In this document: in pieces, positions 53,844 through 62,648 of the stretch
How positions within the stretch are numbered: position 1 is the stretch's first letter
Layout of the letters: the number at the start of each line of letters is the position of its first letter
Origin: Faecalibacterium sp.
Lineage (GTDB): Bacteria; Bacillota; Clostridia; Oscillospirales; Ruminococcaceae
Direction: 5' to 3'
Length of the DNA stretch: 64,000 bases
NCBI GenBank assembly: GCA_020025825.1
Contig: JAHHRL010000004.1
Location: forward strand, 1 to 64,000
Program-made: the position numbers and the translations under genes
The notes under the pieces: generated by a model
What the model saw: the letters and a program-made list of their open reading frames with translations, nothing else
The model's database searches: none
What the model was told of the DNA's origin: nothing

Positions 53844-53927
53844 ATGAATTTTAATCATTGCCCCTTACGACTTTTTTCGCTAAAATATAGAGGTGGCCGG
53901 CAAGTCCGGCTGTTTTTTGTTTTTTGA
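53844..53927 (+). CDS. Candidate 27-residue leader peptide
   Basis: An ATG at 53844, ten bases after AAAAGGAG, opens a 27-codon frame (MNFNHCPLRLFSL then a basic middle and Phe/Val end) that stops at 53927. It covers the terminator-like hairpin at 53896-53925. Translation could therefore influence that hairpin. It may also be chance. Confidence 0.35.
   Translation: MNFNHCPLRLFSLKYRGGRQVRLFFVF
53896..53925 (+). terminator. Terminator-like hairpin ahead of the purine permease
   Basis: GCCGG/CCGGC stem with a CAAGT loop followed by TGTTTTTTGTTTTT. Either an attenuator in the permease leader or the end of an upstream transcript. A TTGCCC-17-TAAAAT promoter candidate ends at 53886, just before it, and would place the hairpin at the very 5' end of that transcript. 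Confidence 0.55.
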
Positions 53928-53957
53928 CAAAAGCGGAGAAAAGAAAGGAATCATAAC

Positions 53958-55352
53958 ATGGAGAAACTTTTCAAGCTGAAGGAACACGGCACCAACGTGA
54001 AAACTGAGGTTGCTGCTGGTATTACCACCTTCATGACCATGGCTTACATTCTGGTTGTTAACTCTGGTATGTTTGCTGAGCTCGGCGCCGTTAGCTACGG
54101 TGCTATGTATATTTCCACTGCAATTTCTGCTGTGGTTGGCACCTTGCTGATGGCTTTCATCGCAAACCTGCCCTTGGGTCTGGCTTCCGGCATGGGCCTG
54201 AACGCATTCTTTGTTTACACTGTTTGCTTCACCTATGGCTTCACCTACGCAAACGCTCTGGTTTTCGTGTTGATGGATGGTATCATCTTCATCATTCTGT
54301 CCGTTACCGGCCTGCGCAAGGCAATTTTTGAGGCAATCCCCACCAGCGTACGTAAGGCAATTCCTGCCGGCATCGGCCTGTTCATCGCTTTCATTGGTAT
54401 GCAGAGCTCCGGCCTGGTTATCCCCAACCCTGCTACCGGCGTTGCTATGGCAAGCATGAACCTGCTGGGCGGTGCAACCTGGGCTTCCATCATGCCCCTG
54501 CTTGTTTTCCTGACCGGCATTATGCTGATTGCTATTTTGAGCAAGCGCAATGTTAAGGGTGCTATCATCTGGGGCATTCTGGGCAGCGCTGTCCTGTACT
54601 ACGTATTTGGCTTCACCATCCCCGGCTTCTACGATGGTTTCTTTGATTCTATGAGCCTGAACCCCATCCACGCTTTCGGCGAGTTCTTTGATCAGGCATT
54701 TTTTGTTGTCCTGCGTGAAGGCTTCGACTTCAGCGCTTATCTGGCAAACCACAGCACTGCAAGCTTGGTTTTGAACTTCTGCACCACTGCACTGGCATTC
54801 TGCCTGGTTGATATGTTCGATACCATGGGCACTCTGTATGGTGCTTGCGCTCGTGGCGATATGCTGACCGAAGAGGGCGAAGTTCCTAACATGAACCGTG
54901 CAATGCTGTCCGACGCAATTGCTACCTGCACCGGCTCTCTGTTCGGCACCTCTACCGTTACTACTTTCGTTGAGTCCAGCGCTGGCGTTGGCGAAGGCGG
55001 CCGTACCGGTTTGACCAGCTTGGTTATCGCACTGTGCTTCTTCGTTGCAATGTTCCTGAGCCCTGTTGCTATGCTGATTCCCGGCTGTGCTGCTGCTGCT
55101 GCTCTGGTTTACGTTGGCATCCTGATGATCACCTGCGTACGTGACATCGACTGGGTTGACCCCGCTGTTTCTGTTCCCGCTTTTATGACCATGGGCATGA
55201 TGGTTTACACCTACTCCATCAGCTACGGTATTGCTTTTGGCGTTTTGAGCAGCCTGCTGATTAAGCTGTTCACCGGCAAAATTAAGGATATTAAGATTGG
55301 CACTTGGGTTATCGGCTTCTTGTTCCTGGCTATGTTCCTGCTGACCCACTAA
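53958..55352 (+). CDS. pbuG: NCS2 family purine permease (AzgA/PbuG branch)
   Basis: 464 residues, about 13 membrane segments. The start FKLKEHGTNVKTEVAAGITTFMTMAYILVVN and the GLNAFF and FVESSAGVGEGGRTGLTSL segments define the AzgA-like branch, which takes up adenine, guanine or hypoxanthine with protons. AAAGGAATC precedes the ATG. The Val/Ala/Gly codon use is strongly biased, suggesting high expression. It complements the nucleoside importer at 8980-14057. Confidence 0.93.
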   Translation: MEKLFKLKEHGTNVKTEVAAGITTFMTMAYILVVNSGMFAELGAVSYGAMYISTAISAVVGTLLMAFIANLPLGLASGMGLNAFFVYTVCFTYGFTYANALVFVLMDGIIFIILSVTGLRKAIFEAIPTSVRKAIPAGIGLFIAFIGMQSSGLVIPNPATGVAMASMNLLGGATWASIMPLLVFLTGIMLIAILSKRNVKGAIIWGILGSAVLYYVFGFTIPGFYDGFFDSMSLNPIHAFGEFFDQAFFVVLREGFDFSAYLANHSTASLVLNFCTTALAFCLVDMFDTMGTLYGACARGDMLTEEGEVPNMNRAMLSDAIATCTGSLFGTSTVTTFVESSAGVGEGGRTGLTSLVIALCFFVAMFLSPVAMLIPGCAAAAALVYVGILMITCVRDIDWVDPAVSVPAFMTMGMMVYTYSISYGIAFGVLSSLLIKLFTGKIKDIKIGTWVIGFLFLAMFLLTH

Positions 55353-55371
55353 TCTTTCGGATTTATATCTT

Positions 55372-55402
55372 AAAGGCTCCCGTTTCGGTGGGAGCCTTTT
55401 TT
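55372..55402 (+). terminator. Terminator of the purine permease gene
   Basis: AAAGGCTCCC / GGGAGCCTTT stem, eight-base loop, TTTTTT. Confidence 0.92.
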
Positions 55403-55486
55403 CGATTATAATAATGTAGAATAATATACTATTGTTTCCTTTTAATCGGTAAATGTTTCTCGTTATTTATCTATCATTATAAAGCT

Positions 55487-55514
55487 TGCTTTAGTAATGC
55501 CAATTGTTTATAAT
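55487..55514 (+). promoter_or_regulatory. Promoter of the glycolytic genes
   Basis: TTGCTT (55487-55492), 16-base spacer, perfect TATAAT (55509-55514), about 70 bases before pgk. Confidence 0.65.
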
Positions 55515-55586
55515 ATGCGTATGGGGCTTATCCACCCCTTGTTATGTATCCAAAAAACTTTTGTATATTGAGAGGAGAACGAACCT

Positions 55587-56795
55587 ATGGGTTTGGGAAA
55601 AAAGACTGTTGACGATCAGAATTACTGCGGTAAAAAGGTACTGGTCCGTTGTGACTTCAATGTCCCCATGAAGGACGGCGTTATCACCAACGAGAACCGT
55701 ATCAACGCTGCACTGCCCACCATCAAGAAGCTGGTGAACGACGGTGCTAAGGTTATCCTGTGCAGCCACTTGGGCAAGCCCAAGAACGGCCCTGAGGCAA
55801 AGTTCAGCCTGGAGCCTGTTGCTGCTAGCCTGAGCGCAAAGCTGGGCAAGCCCGTTGTGTTTGCAAACGACGACGAAGTTGTTGGCGAAAACGCAAAGGC
55901 TGCTGTTGCTGCTATGGCTAACGGCGACGTTGTTCTGCTGCAGAACACTCGTTTCCGCAAGGAAGAAACCAAGAACATCGAAACCTTCAGCAAGGATCTG
56001 GCTTCTCTGGCAGATGCTTACGTTGATGACGCTTTCGGTTCTTCTCACCGTGCACACTGCTCTACCGCAGGTGTTACCGACTACATCAAGGACACCGCTG
56101 TTGGCTACCTGATGGAAAAGGAAATCAAGTATCTGGGCAACGCTGTTAACAACCCCGAGCGTCCCTTCACCGCTATTCTGGGCGGCGCTAAGATTGCTGA
56201 TAAGCTGAATGTTATCTCCAACCTGCTGGAGAAGGTCGACACCCTGATTATCGGCGGCGGCATGGCTTACACCTTTATCAAGGCTCAGGGCTACGAGATT
56301 GGCAAGAGCATGTGCGATGACTCCAAGCTGGACTACTGCAAGGAGATGATGGCTAAGGCTGAGGCTAAGGGCGTTAAGCTGCTGCTGCCTGTTGACGCTG
56401 TTACCATCGGCGACTTCCCCAACCCCATCGACGCTCCTGTTGATACCCAGATTGTTGATATCACTGCTATCCCTGCTGACCGTGAAGGCTGCGATATCGG
56501 CCCCAAGACTCGTGAGATTTACGCTGAGGCTGTTAAGGCTTCCAAGACCGTTGTTTGGAACGGACCTATGGGCGTGTTCGAGAACCCCACTCTGGCTGCT
56601 GGCACCCTGAGCGTTGCTGAGGCTATGGCTGCTTCTTCCGCTACTACCGTTATCGGCGGCGGCGACAGTGCTGCAGCTGTTCAGCAGATGGGTCTGGGCG
56701 ACAAGATGACCCACATCTCTACCGGTGGCGGTGCATCTCTGGAATACTTGGAGGGCAAGGAGCTGCCCGGCATCGCAGTTATTCAGAACGCATAA
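55587..56795 (+). CDS. pgk: Phosphoglycerate kinase
   Basis: 402 residues. The N-terminal [12 protein letters not shown], the SHLGKPK segment, GGAKIADKL and the C-terminal nucleotide-site [13 protein letters not shown] are all in place. It transfers phosphate from 1,3-bisphosphoglycerate to ADP in glycolysis. GAGAGGAG precedes the ATG. First gene of pgk-tpiA-gpmI. Confidence 0.98.
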   Translation: MGLGKKTVDDQNYCGKKVLVRCDFNVPMKDGVITNENRINAALPTIKKLVNDGAKVILCSHLGKPKNGPEAKFSLEPVAASLSAKLGKPVVFANDDEVVGENAKAAVAAMANGDVVLLQNTRFRKEETKNIETFSKDLASLADAYVDDAFGSSHRAHCSTAGVTDYIKDTAVGYLMEKEIKYLGNAVNNPERPFTAILGGAKIADKLNVISNLLEKVDTLIIGGGMAYTFIKAQGYEIGKSMCDDSKLDYCKEMMAKAEAKGVKLLLPVDAVTIGDFPNPIDAPVDTQIVDITAIPADREGCDIGPKTREIYAEAVKASKTVVWNGPMGVFENPTLAAGTLSVAEAMAASSATTVIGGGDSAAAVQQMGLGDKMTHISTGGGASLEYLEGKELPGIAVIQNA

Positions 56796-56814
56796 TATAA
56801 GTATTTAAGCCTAC

Positions 56815-56844
56815 GAAGTGCGGCGGCATGCGCCGCCGCACTTC
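56815..56844 (+). terminator. Strong hairpin between pgk and tpiA
   Basis: A perfect 13-base GC-rich stem (GAAGTGCGGCGGC, loop ATGC) followed by TATTTTGT. A partial terminator or mRNA stabiliser that makes pgk more abundant than tpiA. Confidence 0.65.
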
Positions 56845-56880
56845 TATTTTGTATGTAACGAACGAAGGAGCGTATTTAGT

Positions 56881-57651
56881 ATGGATAAGCAGAACCGTAA
56901 GGCTGTTATTGCCGGTAACTGGAAAATGAATAAGACCGCTTCTGAGGCTAAAGTTTTAATCAGCGAGCTGATTCCCGCTGTAAAAGACGCAGGCTGTGAA
57001 GTTGTTATCTGCACTCCCTATACCTCTCTGGCAACCGCAGTGGAAATGACCAAGGGCACCAACATCAAGGTTGGCGCTGAAAACGTTCACTTTGAAAAGT
57101 CCGGCGCATTTACCGGCGAAATCAGTGCTGATATGCTGGTTGATTTGGGCGTTGAGTATGTCATTACCGGCCACAGTGAACGCCGCCAGTATTTTGGCGA
57201 AACCGACCAGACCGTCAACAAGCGCAGCTTGGCTGCTTTGAACGCCGGCCTGAAGGTTATCATCTGCGTAGGCGAGAGCCTGCAGCAGCGTGAGGAAGGC
57301 GTCACTGAGGAGCTGGTCCGTATGCAGACCAAGATTGCCCTACGTGATGTTACCGCAGAGCAGATGGCAAATGTCATCATTGCTTACGAGCCCATTTGGG
57401 CAATTGGCACCGACAAAACCGCTACCAGCGATCAGGCTCAGGAAGTCTGCGCACAGATTCGCAAGGTTCTGGGCGAGCTGTACGGCGAAGACATTGCCAA
57501 GACTGTTACCGTCCAGTACGGTGGCAGCATGAACCCCAAAAACGCAGAGGAGCTGCTGAGCAAGCCCGACGTGGACGGCGGCCTGATTGGCGGCGCTTCC
57601 CTGAAGGCTCCTGATTTTGCAGTGATTGTTGACGCTGCAACCAAGGGCTAA
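56881..57651 (+). CDS. tpiA: Triosephosphate isomerase
   Basis: 256 residues. GNWKMNK with catalytic Lys, ITGHSERR with catalytic His, and AYEPIWAIG with catalytic Glu. The ATG at 56881 follows GAAGGAG; the open frame upstream passes through the intercistronic hairpin and is not coding. Interconverts dihydroxyacetone phosphate and glyceraldehyde 3-phosphate. Confidence 0.98.
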   Translation: MDKQNRKAVIAGNWKMNKTASEAKVLISELIPAVKDAGCEVVICTPYTSLATAVEMTKGTNIKVGAENVHFEKSGAFTGEISADMLVDLGVEYVITGHSERRQYFGETDQTVNKRSLAALNAGLKVIICVGESLQQREEGVTEELVRMQTKIALRDVTAEQMANVIIAYEPIWAIGTDKTATSDQAQEVCAQIRKVLGELYGEDIAKTVTVQYGGSMNPKNAEELLSKPDVDGGLIGGASLKAPDFAVIVDAATKG

Positions 57652-57666
57652 GGTATCAGCAAACCT

Positions 57667-57695
57667 GGGCTGCGGCAATACACCGCAGCCCTTTT
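57667..57695 (+). terminator. Hairpin between tpiA and gpmI
   Basis: A perfect 9-base stem (GGGCTGCGG / CCGCAGCCC), seven-base loop, then TTTTCATG. Partial terminator or stabilising structure, like the one between pgk and tpiA. Confidence 0.65.
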
Positions 57696-57719
57696 CATGC
57701 TAAAAAAGGAGATTTCTCT

Positions 57720-59246
57720 ATGTCTAAAAAACCTGTTATGCTTTGCATTCTGGACGGCTTTGGCTGGGTGCCTGAGCAGACCTACGGCAATGCAATTGTA
57801 GCCGCTAATAAGCCTAATCTGGATAAGCTGTTTGCTGCTTATCCCCACACCACCATCGGTGCATCCGGTATGTCTGTGGGTCTGCCTGACGGCCAGATGG
57901 GCAACAGCGAAGTTGGCCACACCAATATTGGCGCAGGCCGTGTTGTTTACCAGCAGCTGACCTTAATCACCAAGTCCATTCATGATGGCGAAATGGTTAA
58001 GAACCCTGTCTTGGTTAAGAACATGAAGGCTGCTATCGACGCTGGCAAGGCCGTACACTTTATGGGCCTGATGGGCACCGGCGGTGTTCACAGCCACGAG
58101 GAGCACCTGTTTGGTCTGCTGGATATGGCTAAGGCTTTGGGCGCTAAGGAAGTTTACGTCCATGCTATTATGGACGGCCGTGACACCGACCCCCATGACG
58201 GCAAGCGTTTCCTGCAGAACGTGCAGGACAAGATGGACCAGATTGGTCTGGGCAAGATTGCAACTGTTACCGGCCGTTACTACGCAATGGACCGTGACAA
58301 CAACTGGGACCGTATCGAAAAGGCATACGATGCATTTGTTTACGGCGAGGGCGAAACCGCTCCCGATTGGCAGACCTGCATTCAGGCAAGCTACGACAAC
58401 GGCGTAACCGACGAGTTCGTTCTGCCTTGCGTTACCTGCGAGGGTGGCCGTGTGCAGGCTGGCGATACCATCGTCTTCCTGAACTTCCGTCCTGACCGTG
58501 CTCGTCAGATGACCCGTGTGTTCTGCGATGATGCCTTTACCGGCTTTGAGCGCAAGGGTGGCCGCCTGCCTGTGCAGTACGTGTGCATGGCGCAGTACGA
58601 CGCTACCATGCCCAACTGTGAGGTTGCTTATCCTCCTGTTGACCTGAACAACGTTATGGGCGAGTACCTGTCCAAGCTGGGCAAAACTCAGCTGCGTATT
58701 GCTGAAACCGAAAAGTATGCACACGTTACCTTCTTCTTCAACGGCGGCGTGGAAGCTCCCTACGAAGGCGAAGACCGCTGTGTTATCCCCAGCCCCAAGG
58801 TTGCTACTTACGACCTGAAGCCTGAGATGAGCGCACCGGAAGTTGCTGACGAATGCGTTAAGCGCATCGAGAGCGACAAGTACGACGTTATCATTCTGAA
58901 CTTTGCAAACTGCGATATGGTTGGCCACACCGGCGTATTTGATGCCGCTGTTAAGGCTGTTGAGGCTGTTGACACAGCTGTTGGCAAGGTAGTTGATGCT
59001 GTGCTGGCAAAGGGCGGCGCAGTTGTTCTGACTGCTGACCACGGCAATGCCGACAAGATGATGAACCCGGACGGCAGTGCCTTTACCGCACACACCACCA
59101 ATGTTGTTCCCTGCTTGGTTGCAGGTGCAGGCGACATTACCCTGCGTGAGGGCGGCGTCCTGAGCGACCTGGTTCCCACCATGCTGGAAATCATGGAAGT
59201 CGAGCAGCCTGCTGAAATGACCGGCAAGAGCCTGATTCAGCACTAA
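57720..59246 (+). CDS. gpmI: 2,3-bisphosphoglycerate-independent phosphoglycerate mutase
   Basis: 508 residues, alkaline phosphatase superfamily. The nucleophile Ser63 lies in MGNSEVGHTNIGAGR, and metal-site motifs DGFGW, MDGRDTDPHDG, NFANCDMVGHTG and TADHGNADKM are present. It converts 3- to 2-phosphoglycerate using two Mn ions. AAAAAGGAG precedes the ATG. Third gene of the glycolytic run. Confidence 0.98.
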   Translation: MSKKPVMLCILDGFGWVPEQTYGNAIVAANKPNLDKLFAAYPHTTIGASGMSVGLPDGQMGNSEVGHTNIGAGRVVYQQLTLITKSIHDGEMVKNPVLVKNMKAAIDAGKAVHFMGLMGTGGVHSHEEHLFGLLDMAKALGAKEVYVHAIMDGRDTDPHDGKRFLQNVQDKMDQIGLGKIATVTGRYYAMDRDNNWDRIEKAYDAFVYGEGETAPDWQTCIQASYDNGVTDEFVLPCVTCEGGRVQAGDTIVFLNFRPDRARQMTRVFCDDAFTGFERKGGRLPVQYVCMAQYDATMPNCEVAYPPVDLNNVMGEYLSKLGKTQLRIAETEKYAHVTFFFNGGVEAPYEGEDRCVIPSPKVATYDLKPEMSAPEVADECVKRIESDKYDVIILNFANCDMVGHTGVFDAAVKAVEAVDTAVGKVVDAVLAKGGAVVLTADHGNADKMMNPDGSAFTAHTTNVVPCLVAGAGDITLREGGVLSDLVPTMLEIMEVEQPAEMTGKSLIQH

Positions 59247-59306
59247 TTGATACCATTTGCAACTGACATCCGTATAAATTTACCGGATGTTTCGTAATCG
59301 AAAAGT

Positions 59307-59349
59307 AAAAGAGGGCGCATCCGCTTGGATGCGCCCTCTTTTTTTTGTA
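59307..59349 (+). terminator. Terminator of the glycolytic run
   Basis: A 16-base perfect stem (AAAAGAGGGCGCATCC, loop GCTT) followed by a long T tract. Confidence 0.95.
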
Positions 59350-59453
59350 TTCTTGCCAGCTCTGCTTTACAAATATAGTCCTCCACATTGTAACACCTTT
59401 GCGATAAATCGAATAGGCTATAAAAACCATTCTTATGCAAAGGAGACTTTTCT

Positions 59454-60629
59454 ATGTCACATGGAACGCTTCGTATACAAACCTATGCGGCACGCCTCAG
59501 CGCACCTATCCCGGACGTAGTTGTAAATGTTATTGGACATTCAAAAACATGGCATGTCACTACCGGCTCTGAAGGCACAGCCGAAGACATCACAATTCCC
59601 ACACCGAGCCGCTGCTACTCCTTAGACGAAAATAATACCACTGTGCGCCCCTACGAGGTCGTTGATATTATTGCAGTAAAACCCGGTTTCCGTACTGTCA
59701 CGATTGAAGGCGCACAGATTTTTGCCGGTCAGCGTACTATCGCTCCCATCGAAATGATCCCCTCTTCCGGTGAAGTGGAGCCCATTGCCGACGACCCTAT
59801 CATCATTCCCGAGCACGGGCTGTTTGCCGGCACAGGCGGCAGCGGCCCTGCCCCTATTACCGATTGTGTAGCCCCCGCCGTTTTAGACGAGGTAGTCATC
59901 CCCAATAAAATTACCGTTCATCTGGGAAAACCCGCCGTTAATGCCAAAAATGTTACCGTCAACTTTCAGGATTACATTGCCAACGTAGCTTCCAGCGAGG
60001 TATATCCCACTTGGCCCGAACAAGCCCTGCGGGCAAATATCCACGCCCAAATCAGCCTGGCTATCAACCGCATCTATACAGAGTGGTATCCCAGCAAGGG
60101 CTACACCTTTAATATCACAAACTCCACCAGCTACGACCAATACTATGTGCATGGGCGCACAGTGTTTGACATCATGGTAAAGTTGACCGCCGAAATTTTT
60201 AACACTTACGTGCGAAAAATAGGCACTGTAAACCCTTTCTATACCGAATATTGCGACGGCAAATCCGTTACCTGCCCCGGCATGAAGCAATGGGGTACTG
60301 TTACACAAGCAAAGCAAGGTAAAAACGCTTTGCAAATCCTAAAAGTATACTACGGCAATGATATTGAAATCGTCCGCACAACCAATATCCGTTCTATCCC
60401 GCAAAGCTACCCTGGCAGACCCGTACGTCAGGGGGACCGTGGTACAGCAGTTTACACCTTACAGCGCCAGTTAAATCGTATTACAAAGGACTATCCCTTC
60501 TTTGGCAAACTGAATGTTGATGGTATCTTTGGTTCCGCCATGACACAAACTGTAAAAACATTCCAAAAGCAATTTGGCTTAACTGCCGATGGTGTAGTGG
60601 GGCGTGCCACATGGTATAAAATCAGCTAG
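59454..60629 (+). CDS. SpoIID-like protein with C-terminal peptidoglycan-binding domain
   Basis: 391 residues without a clear signal peptide. An N-terminal beta domain (about 1-100, carboxypeptidase-regulatory-like: RIQTYAARLSAPIPDVVVNV), a linker with PEHGLFAGTGG, a central SpoIID-like region (about 185-300: EQALRANIHAQISLAINRIYTEWYPSKGY ... GMKQWGTV) and a C-terminal PG_binding_1 domain (about 320-390: RQGDRGTAVYTLQRQLNRI ... DGIFGSAM). Such proteins occur in Clostridia and are linked to spore cortex or wall remodelling. AAAGGAG precedes the ATG. Its terminator lies at 60659-60702, inside the recombinase reading frame on the other strand. Confidence 0.78.
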   Translation: MSHGTLRIQTYAARLSAPIPDVVVNVIGHSKTWHVTTGSEGTAEDITIPTPSRCYSLDENNTTVRPYEVVDIIAVKPGFRTVTIEGAQIFAGQRTIAPIEMIPSSGEVEPIADDPIIIPEHGLFAGTGGSGPAPITDCVAPAVLDEVVIPNKITVHLGKPAVNAKNVTVNFQDYIANVASSEVYPTWPEQALRANIHAQISLAINRIYTEWYPSKGYTFNITNSTSYDQYYVHGRTVFDIMVKLTAEIFNTYVRKIGTVNPFYTEYCDGKSVTCPGMKQWGTVTQAKQGKNALQILKVYYGNDIEIVRTTNIRSIPQSYPGRPVRQGDRGTAVYTLQRQLNRITKDYPFFGKLNVDGIFGSAMTQTVKTFQKQFGLTADGVVGRATWYKIS

Positions 60630-60648
60630 CTTTGTGTGCCTATATGCT

Positions 60649-62307
60649 TTATCTATCGAAAAGAATAGAGGAAACCTCCGCTGAGGCTTCCTCTATTCTT
60701 TTATTTTTTCTATCAAACGAAAATCTTCGTACACCTAAATTCAATTTTAAGTGTATCCCAACTACAAACCTATCTTTACTGCTGCTCGGCTCGACCCATA
60801 TTTCATGTATCAAAGCTGTTACTAAATCTCGGCTCGGCTTTTTTTGCTCTATTACTGAGGTGATTCCCTTTTGAATTTCTTTTAAGTATAACTCGCCGGA
60901 CTGCTTGCCGCTGCCATCCGCTTTTCGGTCCGCTCGCTCTTTTTGGATTTGCTCTATCTTTTTCTCCTGCTCTTGTTTCCGCTGCTTAAACTCTTCAATT
61001 GTGATGGCTGAAGCGTTATATAGTTCAAACAGCTTCTCAATTTTACATTTTGCATTTTTCAGTTCTCGGCGTTGCTTTTCTTCTCCGTTTTGTATTAAAG
61101 GCGAGCCTATCGTCCTTTTGTATATTTCTATCATATCGCCTTCCAGATACTGATAGTTTCCTACAATCCCTTGCAGCACCTCGACAATTACAGCGTCTAA
61201 CTCTTCCGTATAAATGATTGGGCCTCGTGCAGTACCTGTTTCGCAGCGGTCCTGCCACGCTTCTTTTACCGCTCCATGGTAGGGATACCATGTATGCACA
61301 TAATGCTTTCCCGGATGTACTGTGCATTGGATTAAGCCGCTGTACGGGTACTTTCCCCTGTTTACAGGCTTTTTTACAGTGTCCTTATACGTGCACAGCC
61401 TATCACACCGAATTTTTTCGGCAGCGTTCCACAATTCTTCCGATACAATTGCAGGAACATTTTCATCTGGGTACTGTATCCAGTCTTTTTGCTCCAGGTA
61501 AAATCTCTTATGCGTAGTTGTGTCCTTTAGCGTCTTTCTGCCACAATACCAGCCCTTGTACTTAGGATTACATAACGCATCTTTTACATTTTTTACAGAT
61601 ATTTCCTTCCCGTTTTTCTTTTTCAGTCCACGGCCTGCCAGTTCTTTGGCGATGCGTCTTGTCCCCATATCCCCATACACGTATAAATCAAATATCAGGC
61701 GAACAATCTGCGCTTCCTCAGGCTCTATTACCAGCCTGCAATTCTGTTTTCTATATCCCAGCATCTGCGCATTTCCATATACACGCCCTTTTTGTATCCC
61801 TCTCTCCAAGGTGCTTTTTACTCTTGCACTGGCATTGCGGCTTTCAGCTTCCGCCATAGCGGTATACATCGTCAAAAACACCTTATTCTGCTCATTTAAG
61901 GTGTTGATACCTTCGGCATAAAACTTCACCATTACACCCAGCCCGGACAGTTCCTGAATGGCATTCAGCGCATCTGCAGCATTGCGACCAAACCGTGACA
62001 CAGATTTAACCAGTATCAAATCAAACTTTCCCTCACGTGCATCTTGCATCATTTTTTGGAACCCACCACGAATATCCACTCGTGTACCCGTAATCCCTTC
62101 GTCGCTGTAGGTAGCCACATAGCTCCAGTTTGGATTATTGGTTATCAACTCACGGTATGTTTCCAGCTGATTGATCATACTGGATTTTTGCGCCTGCTTT
62201 GTGGTGCTTACTCTTGCATAATCCACCACCCTCAGGTGCATCTGTTCTTCGGGTATGCCATCCCGCAATTTGCATTTCAGCTCATTTTTCTCAATCGGCG
62301 TTAACAC
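60649..62307 (-). CDS. Large serine recombinase
   Basis: 552 residues, full length. Resolvase domain with YARVST (nucleophile Ser34) and SVSRFGRNAAD; 'Recombinase' domain (about 190-290); zinc-ribbon-like region (YSGLIQCTVHPG, fewer Cys than usual); long coiled coil (about 415-480, KKIEQIQKERADRK). It carries out site-specific integration or excision of a mobile element. The ATG at 62307 lies 3 bases after a small partner gene. The last 18 codons are encoded by the hairpin that serves as terminator for the gene on the other strand. No cargo is visible, so the element is minimal or worn. Confidence 0.92.
   Translation of the reverse strand: MLTPIEKNELKCKLRDGIPEEQMHLRVVDYARVSTTKQAQKSSMINQLETYRELITNNPNWSYVATYSDEGITGTRVDIRGGFQKMMQDAREGKFDLILVKSVSRFGRNAADALNAIQELSGLGVMVKFYAEGINTLNEQNKVFLTMYTAMAEAESRNASARVKSTLERGIQKGRVYGNAQMLGYRKQNCRLVIEPEEAQIVRLIFDLYVYGDMGTRRIAKELAGRGLKKKNGKEISVKNVKDALCNPKYKGWYCGRKTLKDTTTHKRFYLEQKDWIQYPDENVPAIVSEELWNAAEKIRCDRLCTYKDTVKKPVNRGKYPYSGLIQCTVHPGKHYVHTWYPYHGAVKEAWQDRCETGTARGPIIYTEELDAVIVEVLQGIVGNYQYLEGDMIEIYKRTIGSPLIQNGEEKQRRELKNAKCKIEKLFELYNASAITIEEFKQRKQEQEKKIEQIQKERADRKADGSGKQSGELYLKEIQKGITSVIEQKKPSRDLVTALIHEIWVEPSSSKDRFVVGIHLKLNLGVRRFSFDRKNKRIEEASAEVSSILFDR
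60659..60702. terminator. Terminator inside the recombinase 3' end
   Basis: AAAAGAATAGAGGAA pairs with TTCCTCTATTCTTTT, with an inner CCTC/GAGG stem, followed by ATTTTTTC on the plus strand. It ends the SpoIID-like gene but is also translated as the last codons of the recombinase. Confidence 0.85.
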
Positions 62308-62310
62308 GCT

Positions 62311-62472
62311 CTACCCCCTTTCTTCGATTTTTTGATTCACCATGCAATAAATATCTTCATCTATAATTTTTTTGTTAAGCAATTCTTGATTGACCGCTCG
62401 CATGATAATGTTTTCCACCATCTTTTTTGTTTGTCTGGAAAAAACAAATTCATTTTCAGCGACTTTCTCCAT
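62311..62472 (-). CDS. Small SHOCT-like partner of the recombinase
   Basis: 53 residues: an NEFVFSRQTKKMVENIIMRA helix and a C-terminal LLNKKIIDEDIYCMVNQKIEER that resembles the short SHOCT-type helical pair often encoded just before large serine recombinases in Clostridia. The ATG at 62472 has GAGGTG 6 bases upstream. Probably a directionality or assembly accessory (inference). Confidence 0.7.
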   Translation of the reverse strand: MEKVAENEFVFSRQTKKMVENIIMRAVNQELLNKKIIDEDIYCMVNQKIEERG

Positions 62473-62601
62473 CAAAATCACCTCAATATATCTTATGAAC
62501 GGTATAATCTTTTCTTGCACGACTTCTCTTTACACACTTGCATTTGCAAACAAGATTTTCCCCCAAATACCGTACAGCCCGTTTCTTACTTTTCCACAAT
62601 A

Positions 62602-62639
62602 AAAACAAAAAGACTGGAAAACTCCAGTCTTTTTGTTTT
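62602..62639. terminator. Terminator of the sulfatase-like gene
   Basis: A perfect 17-base stem (AAAACAAAAAGACTGGA, loop AAAC) with A/T tracts for both strands. Confidence 0.9.
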
Positions 62640-62648
62640 TATGCATAA

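Noticed and set aside
53504..53957. Purine riboswitch ahead of the purine permease
   Set aside because: I looked for the conserved junction and loop bases and could not find them; only a covariance search could settle it.
53880..55349. 489-codon open frame antisense to the purine permease
   Set aside because: Rich in Asn, Gln, His and Ser, a typical shadow of a strongly codon-biased gene; no ribosome site or domain.
55542..56714. 390-codon open frame antisense to pgk
   Set aside because: Antisense shadow of a highly biased gene; the sense frame is a certain phosphoglycerate kinase.
57963..59243. 426-codon open frame antisense to gpmI
   Set aside because: Antisense shadow with no domain; the sense frame is certain.
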